A DNA stretch of 64,000 nucleotides from Luzula sylvatica (taxonomy: Eukaryota > Streptophyta > Magnoliopsida > Poales > Juncaceae), in assembly GCA_946800325.1 (NCBI GenBank), contig OX326959.1, positions 34,047,027 to 34,111,026 on the forward strand, in the 5' to 3' direction. Position 1 is the stretch's first letter. Each line of letters begins with the position of its first letter. The notes below the pieces were generated by a model. The model was given only the letters and a program-made list of their open reading frames with translations. It had not been told where the DNA came from and did not search any database. The translations under genes and the position numbers were made by a program. Of this stretch, positions 35,882-50,500 are shown piece after piece.

Positions 35882-36873
35882 AAAGCGTTAAAATATTGTT
35901 TTGAATCGAAAAACAAACTTTCTTAATGTTTGTGAAATTTGGTGAAAAGTTATGTACTATAAGATACGATACAAATGATCTAGAAACACGTTATTTGAAC
36001 TCCTCAAAGCGTTAAAATCTTGTTTTGAATCGAAAAACAAACTTTCTTAGTGTTTTTGAAGTTTGGTGAAAAGTTATGTACTAAAAGATACGATACAAAT
36101 GATCTAAAACCATGTTATTTGAACTCCTCAAAGTGTTAAAATCTTGTTTTGTATCGAAAAACAAACTTTCTTAATGTTTGTGAAATTTGGTGAAAAGTTA
36201 TGTACTATAAGATACGATACAAATGATCTAGAAACACGTTATTTGAACTCCTCAAAGCGTTAAAATCTTGTTTTGAATCGAAAAACAAACTTTCTTAGTG
36301 TTTTTGAAGTTTGGTGAAAAGTTATGTACTAAAAGATACGATACAAATTATCTAAAAACACGTTATTTGAACTCCTCAAAGCGTAAAAAGATTGCTATTA
36401 ATTGAAAAGAAAACTTTCTTAGTGTTTGTACAATTTGGTGAAAAGTTATGTAGTAAAAGATACCATACAAATGATCTAAAAACACATTATTTGAACTCCT
36501 AAAAGCGTTGAAAGTTTGTTTTGAATCGAAAAACAAACTTTCTTAGTGTTTGTGAAATTTGGTGAAAACTTATGTAGTAAAAGATACGATACAAATGATC
36601 TAGAAACACGTTATTTGAACTCTTCAAAGTGTTAAAATCTTGTTTTGAATCGAAAAACAAACTTTCTTAGTGTTTTTGAAATTTGGTGAAAAGTTATGTA
36701 CTAAAAGATACGATACAAATGATCTAAAACCATGTTATTTGTACTCCTCAAAGCGTTAAAATCTTGTTTTGAATCGAAAAACAAACTTTCTTAGTGTTTG
36801 TGAAATTTGGTGAAAAGTCATGTACTATAAGATACGATACAAATGATCTAAAAACATGTTATTTGAACTCCTC

Positions 36874-39359
36874 AAAGCGTTGAAATCTTGTTTTGAATCG
36901 AAAAACAAACTTTCTTAGTGTTTCTGAAATTTGGTGAAAAGTTATGTACTAAAAGATACGATACAAATGATCTAAAAACATGTTATTTGAACTCCTCAAA
37001 GTCTTAAAATCTTGTTTTGAATCGAAAAACAAACTTTCTTAGTGTTTGCGAAATTTGGTGAAAAGTTATGTACTAAAAGATACGATACAAATGTTCTAAA
37101 ACCACGTTATTTGAACTCCTCAAAGCGTTAAAATCTGGTTTTGAAATAGAGACACAAACTTTCTTAGTGTTTGTGAAATTTGGTGAAAAGTTATGTACTA
37201 AAAGATAAGATACAAATGATCTAAAAACATGTTATTTGAACTCCTCAAAGCGTTAAAATCTTGTTTTGAATCGAAAAACAAACTATCTTAGTGTTTGTGA
37301 AATTTGGTGAAAAGTTATGTACTAAAATATACGATACAAATGATCTAAAAACATGTTATTTGAACTCCTCAAAGTGTTAAAATCTTGTTTTGAATCGAAA
37401 AACAAACTTTCTTAGTGTTTGCGAAATTTGGTGAAAAGTTATGTACTAAAAGATACGATACAAATGATATAAAAACACGTTATTTGAACTCCTCAAAGCG
37501 TTAAAATCTGGTTTTGAAATAGAAACACAAACTTTCTTAGTGTTTCTGAAATTTGGTGAAAAGTTATGTAGTAAAAGATACGATACAAATGATCTAAAAA
37601 CACATTATTTGAACTCCTCAAAGCGTTAAAATCTTGTTTTGATTCGAAAAACAAACTTTCTTAGTGTTTCTGAAATTTGGTGAAAAGTTATGTACTAAAA
37701 GATACGATACAAATGATCTAAAACCATGTTATTTGAACTCCTCAAAGTGTTAAAATCTTGTTTTGAATCGAAAAACAAACTTTCTTAGTGTTTGCGAAAT
37801 TTGGTGAAAAGTTATGTAATAAAAGATACGATACAAATGATCTAAAAACACGTTATTTGAACTCCTCAAAGCATTAAAATCTGGTTTTGAAATAGAAACA
37901 CAAACTTTCTTAGTGTTTGTGAAATTCGGTGAAAAGTTATGTAGTAAAAGATACGATACAAATGATCTAAAAACATGTTATTTGAACTCCTCAAAGCGTT
38001 AATATCTTGTTTTGAATCGAAAAACAAACTTTCTTAGTGTTTGTGAAATTTGGTGAAAAGTCATGTACTATAAGATACGATACAAATGATCTAAAAACAT
38101 GTTATTTGAACTCCTCAAAGCGTTGAAATCTTGTTTTGAATCGAAAAACAAACTTTCTTAGTGTTTCTGAAATTTGGTGAAAAGTTATGTACTAAGAGAT
38201 ACGATACAAATGATCTAAAAACATGTTATTTGAACTCCTCAAAGTCTTAAAATCTTGTTTTGAATCGAAAAACAAACTTTCTTAGTGTTTGCGAAATTTG
38301 GTGAAAAGTTATGTACTAAAAGATACGATACAAATGTTCTAAAACCACGTTATTTGAACTCCTCAAAGCGTTAAAATCTGGTTTTGAAATAGAGACACAA
38401 ACTTTCTTAGTGTTTGTGAAATTTGGTGAAAAGTTATGTACTAAAAGATAAGATACAAATGATCTAAAAACATGTTATTTGAACTCATCAAAGCGTTAAA
38501 ATCTTGTTTTGAATCGAAAAACAAACTATCTTAGTGTTTGTGAAATTTGGTGAAAAGTTATGTACTAAAATATACGATACAAATGATCTAAAAACATGTT
38601 ATTTGAACTCCTCAAAGTGTTAAAATCTTGTTTTGAATCGAAAAACAAACTTTCTTAGTGTTTGCGAAATTTGGTGAAAAGTTATGTACTAAAAGATACG
38701 ATACAAATGATATAAAAACACGTTATTTGAACTCCTCAAAGCGTTAAAATCTGGTTTTGAAATAGAAACACAAACTTTCTTAGTGTTTCTGAAATTTGGT
38801 GAAAAGTTATGAAGTAAAAGATACGATACAAATGATCTAAAAACACGTTATTTGAACTCCTCAAAGCGTTAAAATCTTGTTTTGATTCGAAAAACAAACT
38901 TTCTTAGTGTTTCTGAAATTTGGTGAAAAGTTATGTACTAAAAGATACGATACAAATGATCTAAAACCATGTTATTTGAACTCCTCAAAGTGTTAAAATC
39001 TTGTTTTGAATCGAAAAACAAACTTTCTTAGTGTTTGCGAAATTTGGTGAAAAGTTATGTAATAAAAGATACGATACAAATGATCTAAAAACACGTTATT
39101 TGAACTCCTCAAAGCATTAAAATCTGGTTTTGAAATAGAAACACAAACTTTCTTAGTGTTTGTGAAATTCGGTGAAAAGTTATGTAGTAAAAGATACGAT
39201 ACAAATGATCTAAAAACATGTTATTTGAACTCCTCAAAGCGTTAATATCTTGTTTTGAATCGAAAAACAATCTTTCTTAGTGTTTGTGAAATTCGGTGAA
39301 AAGTTATGTAGTAAAAGATATGATACAAGTGATCTAAAAACACGTTATTTGAACTCCTC
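36874..39359 (+). repeat. Tandem duplication of a ten-monomer segment (2 x 1243 bp)
   Basis: Starting at i2, the segment i2-i4, m8-m13 and one further monomer occurs twice in direct succession inside unit 11. The lengths agree exactly (ten monomers, three of them 125 bp). The copies differ at a few sites, for example TGAAGTAAAAG and CTCATCAAAG only in the second. It explains why this unit has 38 rather than 28 monomers. Confidence 0.88.
37993..38116 (+). repeat. Chimeric m14/i1 monomer at a jump in order
   Basis: The first part is m14 (GCGTTAATATC). From ACAAACTTTC onward it has the i1 signature (TTTGTGAAATTTGG, GTCATGTACTATAAG) and lacks the m14 signature (ATTCGG, GATATGATAC, CAAGTG). Normal i2, i3 and i4 follow. 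The switch lies inside one monomer, between about base 13 and base 35, and keeps monomer register. That is what an in-register unequal exchange between homologous monomers would leave. Confidence 0.88.
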
Positions 39360-40601
39360 AAAGCGTTGAAAGTTTGTTTTGAATCGAAAAATAAACTTTC
39401 TTAGTGTTTGTGAAATTTGGTGAAAAGTTATGTAGTAAAAGATACGATACAAATGATCTAGAAACACGTTATTTGAACTCCTCAAAGCGTTAAAATCTTG
39501 TTTTGAATCGAAAAACAAACTTTCTTAGTGTTTGTGAAATTTGGTGAAAAGTCATGTACTATATGATACGATACAAATGATCTAAAAACATGTTATTTGA
39601 ACTCCTCAAAGCGTTGAAATCTTGTTTTGAATCGAAAAACAAACTTTCTTAGTGTTTCTGAAATTTGGTGAAAAGTTATGTACCAAAAGATACGATACAA
39701 ATGATCTAAAAACATGTTATTTGAACTTCTCAAAGTCTTAAAATCTTGTTTTGAATCGAAAAACAAACTTTCTTAGTGTTTGCGAAATTTGTTGAAAAGT
39801 TATGTACTAAAAGATACGATACAAATGATCTGAAAACACGTTATTTGAACTCCTCAAAGCGTTAAAATCTTGTTTTGAATCGAAAAACAAACTTTCTTAG
39901 TGTTTCTGAAATTTGGTGAAAAGTTATGTACTAAAAGATACGATACAAATGATCTAAAAACATTTTATTTGAACTCCTCAAAGTGTTAAAATCTTGTTTT
40001 GAATCGAAAAACAAACTTTCTTAGTGTTTGCGAAATTTGGTGAAAAGTTATGTACTAAAAGATACGATACACATGATCTAAAAACATGTTATTTGAACTC
40101 CTCCAAAGTGTTAAAATCTTGTTTTGAATCGAAAAACAAAATTTCTTAGTGTTTGCGAAATTTGGTGAAAAGTTATGTACTAAAAGATACGATACAAATG
40201 TTCTAAAACCACGTTATTTGAACTCCTCAAAGCATTAAAATCTGGTTTTGAAATAGAGACACAAACTTTCTTAGTGTTTGTGAAATTTGGTGAAAAGTTA
40301 TGTACTAAAACATACGATACAAATGATCTAAAAACATGTTATTTGAACTCCTCAAAGCGTTAAAATCTTGTTTTGATTCGAAAAACAAACTTTCTTAGTG
40401 TTTCTGAAATTTGGTGAAAAGTTATGTACTAAAAGATACGATACAAATGATCTAAAAACATGTTATTTGAACTCCTCAAAGTGTTAAAATCTTGTTTTGA
40501 ATCGAAAAACAAACTTTCTTAGTGTTTGCGAAATTTGGTGAAAAGTTATGAACTAAAATATACGATACAAATGATCTAAAACCATGTTATTTGAACTCCT
40601 C

Positions 40602-43600
40602 AAAGCGTTAAAATATTGTTTTGAATCGAAAAACAAACTTTCTTAATGTTTGTGAAATTTGGTGAAAAGTTATGTACTATAAGATACGATACAAATGATC
40701 TAGAAACACGTTATTTGAACTCCTCAAAGCGTTAAAATCTTGTTTTGAATCGAAAAACAAACTTTCTTAGTGTTTTTGAAGTTTGGTGAAAAGTTATGTA
40801 CTAAAAGATACGATACAAATGATCTAAAACCATGTTATTTGAACTCCTCAAAGTGTTAAAATCTTGTTTTGTATCGAAAAACAAACTTTCTTAATGTTTG
40901 TGAAATTTGGTGAAAAGTTATGTACTATAAGATACGATACAAATGATCTAGAAACACGTTATTTGAACTCCTCAAAGCGTTAAAATCTTGTTTTGAATCG
41001 AAAAACAAACTTTCTTAGTGTTTTTGAAGTTTGGTGAAAAGTTATGTACTAAAAGATACGATACAAATGATCTAAAAACACGTTATTTGAACTCCTCAAA
41101 GCGTAAAAAGATTGCTATTAATTGAAAAGAAAACTTTCTTAGTGTTTGTACAATTTGGTGAAAAGTTATGTAGTAAAAGATACCATACAAATGATCTAAA
41201 AACACGTTATTTGAACTCCTAAAAGCGTTGAAAGTTTGTTTTGAATCGAAAAACAAACTTTCTTAGTGTTTGTGAAATTTGGTGAAAAGTTATGTAGTAA
41301 AAGATACGATACAAATGATCTAGAAACACGTTATTTGAACTCTTCAAAGTGTTAAAATCTTGTTTTGAATCGAAAAACAAACTTTCTTAGTGTTTTTGAA
41401 ATTTGGTGAAAAGTTATGTACTAAAAGATACGATACAAATGATCTAAAACCATGTTATTTGAACTCCTCAAAGCGTTAAAATCTTGTTTTGAATCGAAAA
41501 ACAAACTTTCTTAGTGTTTGTGAAATTTGGTGAAAAGTCATGTACTATAAGATACGATACAAATGATCTAAAAACATGTTATTTGAACTCCTCAAAGCGT
41601 TGAAATCTTGTTTTGAATCGAAAAACAAACTTTCTTAGTGTTTCTGAAATTTGGTGAAAAGTTATGTACTAAAAGATACGATACAAATGATCTAAAAACA
41701 TGTTATTTGAACTCCTCAAAGTCTGAAAATCTTGTTTTGAATCGAAAAACAAACTTTCTTAGTGTTTGCGAAATTTGGTGAAAAGTTATGTACTAAAAGA
41801 TACGATAGAAATGTTCTAAAACCACGTTATTTGAACTCCTCAAAGCGTTAAAATCTGGTTTTGAAATAGAGACACAAACTTTCTTAGTGTTTGTGAAATT
41901 TGGTGAAAAGTTATGTACTAAAAGATAAAATACAAATGATCTAAAAACATGTTATTTGAACTCCTCAAAGCGTTAAAATCTTGTTTTGAATCGAAAAACA
42001 AACTATCTTAGTGTTTGTGAAATTTGGTGAAAAGTTATGTACTAAAATATACGATACCAATGATCTAAAAACATGTTATTTGAACTCCTCAAAGTGTTAA
42101 AATCTTGTTTTGAATCGAAAAACAAACTTTCTTAGTGTTTGCGAAATTTGGTGAAAAGTTATGTACTAAAAGATACGATACAAATGATATAAAAACACGT
42201 TATTTGAACTCCTCAAAGCGTTAAAATCTGGTTTTGAAATAGAAACACAAACTTTCTTAGTGTTTCTGAAATTTGGTGAAAAGTTATGTAGTAAAAGATA
42301 CGATACAAATGATCTAAAAACACGTTATTTGAACTCCTCAAAGCGTTAAAATCTTGTTTTGATTCGAAAAACAAACTTTCTTAGTGTTTCTGAAATTTGG
42401 TGAAAAGTTATGTACTAAAAGATACGATACAAATGATCTAAAACCATGTTATTTGAACTCCTCAAAGTGTTAAAATCTTGTTTTGAATCGAAAAACAAAC
42501 TTTCTTAGTGTTTGCGAAATTTGGTGAAAAGTTATGTAATAAAAGATACGATACAAATGATCTAAAAACACGTTATTTGAACTCCTCAAAGCATTAAAAT
42601 CTGGTTTTGAAATAGAAACACAAACTTTCTTAGTGTTTGTGAAATTCGGTGAAAAGTTATGTAGTAAAAGATACGATACAAATGATCTAAAAACATGTTA
42701 TTTGAACTCCTCAAAGCGTTAATATCTTGTTTTGAATCGAAAAACAATCTTTCTTAGTGTTTGTGAAATTCGGTGAAAAGTTATGTAGTAAAAGATATGA
42801 TACAAGTGATCTAAAAACACGTTATTTGAACTCCTCAAAGCGTTGAAAGTTTGTTTTGAATCGAAAAATAAACTTTCTTAGTGTTTGTGAAATTTGGTGA
42901 AAAGTTATGTAGTAAAAGATACGATACAAATGATCTAGAAACACGTTATTTGAACTCCTCAAAGCGTTAAAATCTTGTTTTGAATCGAAAAACAAACTTT
43001 CTTAGTGTTTGTGAAATTTGGTGAAAAGTCATGTACTATATGATACGATACAAATGATCTAAAAACATGTTATTTGAACTCCTCAAAGCGTTGAAATCTT
43101 GTTTTGAATCGAAAAACAAACTTTCTTAGTGTTTCTGAAATTTGGTGAAAAGTTATGTACCAAAAGATACGATACAAATGATCTAAAAACATGTTATTTG
43201 AACTTCTCAAAGTCTTAAAATCTTGTTTTGAATCGAAAAACAAACTTTCTTAGTGTTTGCGAAATTTGTTGAAAAGTTATGTACTAAAAGATACGATACA
43301 AATGATCTGAAAACACGTTATTTGAACTCCTCAAAGCGTTAAAATCTTGTTTTGAATCGAAAAACAAACTTTCTTAGTGTTTCTGAAATTTGGTGAAAAG
43401 TTATGTACTAAAAGATACGATACAAATGATCTAAAAACATATTATTTGAACTCCTCAAAGTGTTAAAATCTTGTTTTGAATCGAAAAACAAACTTTCTTA
43501 GTGTTTGCGAAATTTGGTGAAAAGTTATGTACTAAAAGATACGATACACATGATCTAAAAACATGTTATTTGAACTCCTCAAAGTGTTAAAATCTTGTTT

Positions 43601-44077
43601 TGAATCGAAAAACAAAATTTCTTAGTGTTTGCGAAATTTGGTGAAAAGTTATGTACTAAAAGATACGATACAAATGTTCTAAAACCACGTTATTTGAACT
43701 CCTCAAAGCATTAAAATCTGGTTTTGAAATAGAGACACAAACTTTCTTAGTGTTTGTGAAATTTGGTGAAAAGTTATGTACTAAAACATACGATACAAAT
43801 GATCTAAAAACATGTTATTTGAACTCCTCAAAGCGTTAAAATCTTGTTTTGATTCGAAAAACAAACTTTCTTAGTGTTTCTGAAATTTGGTGAAAAGTTA
43901 TGTACTAAAAGATACGATACAAATGATCTAAAAACATGTTATTTGAACTCCTCAAAGTGTTAAAATCTTGTTTTGAATCGAAAAACAAACTTTCTTAGTG
44001 TTTGCGAAATTTGGTGAAAAGTTATGAACTAAAATATACGATACAAATGATCTAAAACCATGTTATTTGAACTCCTC
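40602..44077 (+). repeat. HOR unit 12, long type L (28 monomers, 3476 bp)
   Basis: Regular long unit with block i1-i4 at 41470-41966. Right-domain markers are m2 GCGTT, m9 TTTGAAC and m23 GATTCG. m8 has ATACCAATG near 42055, a variant that continues in units 13, 14 and 16. i3 still has GTCTGAAAATC, with a private GATAGAAATG, and i4 has a private GATAAAATAC. Confidence 0.92.
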
Positions 44078-47000
44078 AAAGCGTTAAAATATTGTTTTGA
44101 ATCGAAAAAACAAACTTTCTTAATGTTTGTGAAATTTGGTGAAAAGTTATGTACTATAAGATACGATACAAATGATCTAGAAACACGTTATTTGAACTCC
44201 TCAGAGCGTTAAAATCTTGTTTTGAATCGAAAAACAAACTTTCTTAGTGATTTTGAAGTTTGGTGAAAAGTTATGTACTAAAAGATACGATACAAATGAT
44301 CTAAAACCATGTTATTTGAACTCCTCAAAGTGTTAAAATCTTGTTTTGTATCGAAAAACAAACTTTCTTAATGTTTGTGAAATTTGGTGAAAAGTTATGT
44401 ACTATAAGATACGATACAAATGATCTAGAAACACGTTATTTGAACTCCTCAAAGCGTTAAAATCTTGTTTTGAATCGAAAAACAAACTTTCTTAGTGTTT
44501 TTGAAGTTTGGTGAAAAGTTATGTACTAAAAGATACGATACAAATGATCTAAAAACACGTTATTTGAACTCCTCAAAGCGTAAAAAGATTGCTATTGATT
44601 GAAAAGAAAACTTTCTTAGTGTTTGTACAATTTGGTGAAAAGTTATGTAGTAAAAGATACCATACAAATGATCTAAAAACACGTTATTTGAACTCCTAAA
44701 AGCGTTGAAAGTTTGTTTTGAATCGAAAAACAAACTTTCTTAGTGTTTGTGAAATTTGGTGAAAAGTTATGTAGTAAAAGATACGATACAAATGATCTAG
44801 AAACACGTTATTTGAACTCTTCAAAGTGTTAAAATCTTGTTTTGAATCGAAAAACAAACTTTCTTAGTGTTTTTGAAATTTGGTGAAAAGTTATGTACTA
44901 AAAGATACGATACAAATGATCTAAAACCATGTTATTTGAACTCCTCAAAGCGTTAAAATCTTGTTTTGAATCGAAAAACAAACTTTCTTAGTGTTTGTGA
45001 AATTTGGTGAAAAGTCATGTACTATAAGATACGATACAAATGAACTAAAAACATGTTATTTGAACTCCTCAAAGCGTTGAAATCTTGTTTTGAATCGAAA
45101 AACAAACTTTCTTAGTGTTTCTGAAATTTGGTGAAAAGTTATGTACTAAAAGATACGATACAAATGATCTAAAAACATGTTATTTGAACTCCTCAAAGTC
45201 TTAAAATCTTGTTTTGAATCGAAAAACAAACTTTCTTAGTGTTTGCGAAATTTGGTGAAAAGTTATGTACTAAAAGATACGATACAAATGTTCTAAAACC
45301 ACGTTATTTGAACTCCTCAAAGCGTTAAAATCTGGTTTTGAAATAGAGACACAAACTTTCTTAGTGTTTGTGAAATTTGGTGAAAAGTTATGTACTAAAA
45401 GATAAGATACAAATGATCTAAAAACATGTTATTTGAACTCCTCAAAGCGTTAAAATCTTGTTTTGAATCGAAAAACAAACTATCTTAGTGTTTGTGAAAT
45501 TTGGTGAAAAGTTATGTACTAAAATATACGATACCAATGATCTAAAAACATGTTATTTGAACTCCTCAAAGTGTTAAAATCTTGTTTTGAATCGAAAAAC
45601 AAACTTTCTTAGTGTTTGCGAAATTTGGTGAAAAGTTATGTACTAAAAGATACGATACAAATGATATAAAAACACGTTATTTGAACTCCTCAAAGCGTTA
45701 AAATCTGGTTTTGAAATAGAAACACAAACTTTCTTAGTGTTTCTGAAATTTGGTGAAAAGTTATGTAGTAAAAGATACGATACAAATGATCTAAAAACAC
45801 GTTATTTGAACTCCTCAAAGCGTTAAAATCTTGTTTTGATTCGAAAAACAAACTTTCTTAGTGTTTCTGAAATTTGGTGAAAAGTTATGTACTAAAAGAT
45901 ACGATACAAATGATCTAAAACCATGTTATTTGAACTCCTCAAAGTGTTAAAATCTTGTTTTGAATCGAAAAACAAACTTTCTTAGTGGTTGCGAAATTTG
46001 GTGAAAAGTTATGTAATAAAAGATACGATACAAATGATCTAAAAACACGTTATTTGAACTCCTCAAAGCATTAAAATCTGGTTTTGAAATAGAAACACAA
46101 ACTTTCTTAGTGTTTGTGAAATTCGGTGAAAAGTTATGTAGTAAAAGATACGATACAAATGATCTAAAAACATGTTATTTGAACTCCTCAAAGCGTTAAT
46201 ATCTTGTTTTGAATCGAAAAACAATCTTTCTTAGTGTTTGTGAAATTCCGTGAAAAGTTATGTAGTAAAAGATATGATACAAGTGATCTAAAAACACGTT
46301 ATTTGAACTCCTCAAAGCGTTGAAAGTTTGTTTTGAATCGAAAAATAAACTTTCTTAGTGTTTGTGAAATTTGGTGAAAAGTTATGTAGTAAAAGATACG
46401 ATACAAATGATCTAGAAACACGTTATTTGAACTCCTCAAAGCGTTAAAATCTTGTTTTGAATCGAAAAACAAACTTTCTTAGTGTTTGTGAAATTTGGTG
46501 AAAAGTCATGTACTATATGATACGATACAAATGATCTAAAAACATGTTATTTGAACTCCTCAAAGCGTTGAAATCTTGTTTTGAATCGAAAAACAAACTT
46601 TCTTAGTGTTTCTGAAATTTGGTGAAAAGTTATGTACCAAAAGATACGATACAAATGATCTAAAAACATGTTATTTGAACTTCTCAAAGTCTTAAAATCT
46701 TGTTTTGAATCGAAAAACAAACTTTCTTAGTGTTTGCGAAATTTGTTGAAAAGTTATGTACTAAAAGATACGATACAAATGATCTGAAAACACGTTATTT
46801 GAACTCCTCAAAGCGTTAAAATCTTGTTTTGAATCGAAAAACAAACTTTCTTAGTGTTTCTGAAATTTGGTGAAAAGTTATGTACTAAAAGATACGATAC
46901 AAATGATCTAAAAACATATTATTTGAACTCCTCAAAGTGTTAAAATCTTGTTTTGAATCGAAAAACAAACTTTCTTAGTGTTTGCGAAATTTGGTGAAAA

Positions 47001-47554
47001 GTTATGTACTAAAAGATACGATACACATGATCTAAAAACATGTTATTTGAACTCCTCAAAGTGTTAAAATCTTGTTTTGAATCGAAAAACAAAATTTCTT
47101 AGTGTTTGCGAAATTTGGTGAAAAGTTATGTACTAAAAGATACGATACAAATGTTCTAAAACCACGTTATTTGAACTCCTCAAAGCATTAAAATCTGGTT
47201 TTGAAATAGAGACACAAACTTTCTTAGTGTTTGTGAAATTTGGTGAAAAGTTATGTACTAAAACATACGATACAAATGATCTAAAAACATGTTATTTGAA
47301 CTCCTCAAAGCGTTAAAATCTTGTTTTGATTCGAAAAACAAACTTTCTTAGTGTTTCTGAAATTTGGTGAAAAGTTATGTACTAAAAGATACGATACAAA
47401 TGATCTAAAAACATGTTATTTGAACTCCTCAAAGTGTTAAAATCTTGTTTTGAATCGAAAAACAAACTTTCTTAGTGTTTGCGAAATTTGGTGAAAAGTT
47501 ATGAACTAAAATATACGATACAAATGATCTAAAACCATGTTATTTGAACTCCTC
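44078..47554 (+). repeat. HOR unit 13, long type L (28 monomers, 3477 bp)
   Basis: Long unit with an extra A in m1 (GAATCGAAAAAACAAAC) and a bundle of linked markers: CAGAGCG and GTGATTTTG in m2, ATTGATTG in m5, AATGAACTAAAAAC in i1, GTCTTAAAATC in i3, ATACCAATG in m8, GTGGTTGCG in m12 and ATTCCGTG in m14. The same bundle recurs in units 14 and 16. Block i1-i4 is at 44947-45443. Confidence 0.92.
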
Positions 47555-50500
47555 AAAGCGTTAAAATATTGTTTTGAATCGAAAAAACAAACTTTCTTAA
47601 TGTTTGTGAAATTTGGTGAAAAGTTATGTACTATAAGATACGATACAAATGATCTAGAAACACGTTATTTGAACTCCTCAGAGCGTTAAAATCTTGTTTT
47701 GAATCGAAAAACAAACTTTCTTAGTGATTTTGAAGTTTGGTGAAAAGTTATGTACTAAAAGATACGATACAAATGATCTAAAACCATGTTATTTGAACTC
47801 CTCAAAGTGTTAAAATCTTGTTTTGTATCGAAAAACAAACTTTCTTAATGTTTGTGAAATTTGGTGAAAAGTTATGTACTATAAGATACGATACAAATGA
47901 TCTAGAAACACGTTATTTGAACTCCTCAAAGCGTTAAAATCTTGTTTTGAATCGAAAAACAAACTTTCTTAGTGTTTTTGAAGTTTGGTGAAAAGTTATG
48001 TACTAAAAGATACGATACAAATGATCTAAAAACACGTTATTTGAACTCCTCAAAGCGTAAAAAGATTGCTATTGATTGAAAAGAAAACTTTCTTAGTGTT
48101 TGTACAATTTGGTGAAAAGTTATGTAGTAAAAGATACCATACAAATGATCTAAAAACACGTTATTTGAACTCCTAAAAGCGTTGAAAGTTTGTTTTGAAT
48201 CGAAAAACAAACTTTCTTAGTGTTTGTGAAATTTGGTGAAAAGTTATGTAGTAAAAGATACGATACAAATGATCTAGAAACACGTTATTTGAACTCTTCA
48301 AAGTGTTAAAATCTTGTTTTGAATCGAAAAACAAACTTTCTTAGTGTTTTTGAAATTTGGTGAAAAGTTATGTACTAAAAGATACGATACAAATGATCTA
48401 AAACCATGTTATTTGAACTCCTCAAAGCGTTAAAATCTTGTTTTGAATCGAAAAACAAACTTTCTTAGTGTTTGTGAAATTTGGTGAAAAGTCATGTACT
48501 ATAAGATACGATACAAATGAACTAAAAACATGTTATTTGAACTCCTCAAAGCGTTGAAATCTTGTTTTGAATCGAAAAACAAACTTTCTTAGTGTTTCTG
48601 AAATTTGGTGAAAAGTTATGTACTAAAAGATACGATACAAATGATCTAAAAACATGTTATTTGAACTCCTCAAAGTCTTAAAATCTTGTTTTGAATCGAA
48701 AAACAAACTTTCTTAGTGTTTGCGAAATTTGGTGAAAAGTTATGTACTAAAAGATACGATACAAATGTTCTAAAACCACGTTATTTGAACTCCTCAAAGC
48801 GTTAAAATCTGGTTTTGAAATAGAGACACAAACTTTCTTAGTGTTTGTGAAATTTGGTGAAAAGTTATGTACTAAAAGATAAGATACAAATGATCTAAAA
48901 ACATGTTATTTGAACTCCTCAAAGCGTTAAAATCTTGTTTTGAATCGAAAAACAAACTATCTTAGTGTTTGTGAAATTTGGTGAAAAGTTATGTACTAAA
49001 ATATACGATACCAATGATCTAAAAACATGTTATTTGAACTCCTCAAAGTGTTAAAATCTTGTTTTGAATCGAAAAACAAACTTTCTTAGTGTTTGCGAAA
49101 TTTGGTGAAAAGTTATGTACTAAAAGATACGATACAAATGATATAAAAACACGTTATTTGAACTCCTCAAAGCGTTAAAATCTGGTTTTGAAATAGAAAC
49201 ACAAACTTTCTTAGTGTTTCTGAAATTTGGTGAAAAGTTATGTAGTAAAAGATACGATACAAATGATCTAAAAACACGTTATTTGAACTCCTCAAAGCGT
49301 TAAAATCTTGTTTTGATTCGAAAAACAAACTTTCTTAGTGTTTCTGAAATTTGGTGAAAAGTTATGTACTAAAAGATACGATACAAATGATCTAAAACCA
49401 TGTTATTTGAACTCCTCAAAGTGTTAAAATCTTGTTTTGAATCGAAAAACAAACTTTCTTAGTGGTTGCGAAATTTGGTGAAAAGTTATGTAATAAAAGA
49501 TACGATACAAATGATCTAAAAACACGTTATTTGAACTCCTCAAAGCATTAAAATCTGGTTTTGAAATAGAAACACAAACTTTCTTAGTGTTTGTGAAATT
49601 CGGTGAAAAGTTATGTAGTAAAAGATACGATACAAATGATCTAAAAACATGTTATTTGAACTCCTCAAAGCGTTAATATCTTGTTTTGAATCGAAAAACA
49701 ATCTTTCTTAGTGTTTGTGAAATTCCGTGAAAAGTTATGTAGTAAAAGATATGATACAAGTGATCTAAAAACACGTTATTTGAACTCCTCAAAGCGTTGA
49801 AAGTTTGTTTTGAATCGAAAAATAAACTTTCTTAGTGTTTGTGAAATTTGGTGAAAAGTTATGTAGTAAAAGATACGATACAAATGATCTAGAAACACGT
49901 TATTTGAACTCCTCAAAGCGTTAAAATCTTGTTTTGAATCGAAAAACAAACTTTCTTAGTGTTTGTGAAATTTGGTGAAAAGTCATGTACTATATGATAC
50001 GATACAAATGATCTAAAAACATGTTATTTGAACTCCTCAAAGCGTTGAAATCTTGTTTTGAATCGAAAAACAAACTTTCTTAGTGTTTCTGAAATTTGGT
50101 GAAAAGTTATGTACCAAAAGATACGATACAAATGATCTAAAAACATGTTATTTGAACTTCTCAAAGTCTTAAAATCTTGTTTTGAATCGAAAAACAAACT
50201 TTCTTAGTGTTTGCGAAATTTGTTGAAAAGTTATGTACTAAAAGATACGATACAAATGATCTGAAAACACGTTATTTGAACTCCTCAAAGCGTTAAAATC
50301 TTGTTTTCAATCGAAAAACAAACTTTCTTAGTGTTTCTGAAATTTGGTGAAAAGTTATGTACTAAAAGATACGATACAAATGATCTAAAAACATATTATT
50401 TGAACTCCTCAAAGTGTTAAAATCTTGTTTTGAATCGAAAAACAAACTTTCTTAGTGTTTGCGAAATTTGGTGAAAAGTTATGTACTAAAAGATACGATA

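Larger units (their letters stand above)
35882..40601 (+). repeat. Composite HOR unit 11 (38 monomers, 4720 bp)
   Basis: The order is m1-m7, i1-i4, m8-m13, a chimeric m14/i1 monomer (37993-38116), i2-i4 again, then m8-m24. A ten-monomer segment of 1243 bp is therefore present twice (36874-38116 and 38117-39359). Seven 125-bp monomers plus one inserted C (CTCCTCCAAAG near 40102) account for the length. Private changes include ACAAATTATC near 36347, TTTGTACTCC near 36740, GTTATGAAGTAAAAG near 38808 and ACATTTTATT near 39961. Confidence 0.9.
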
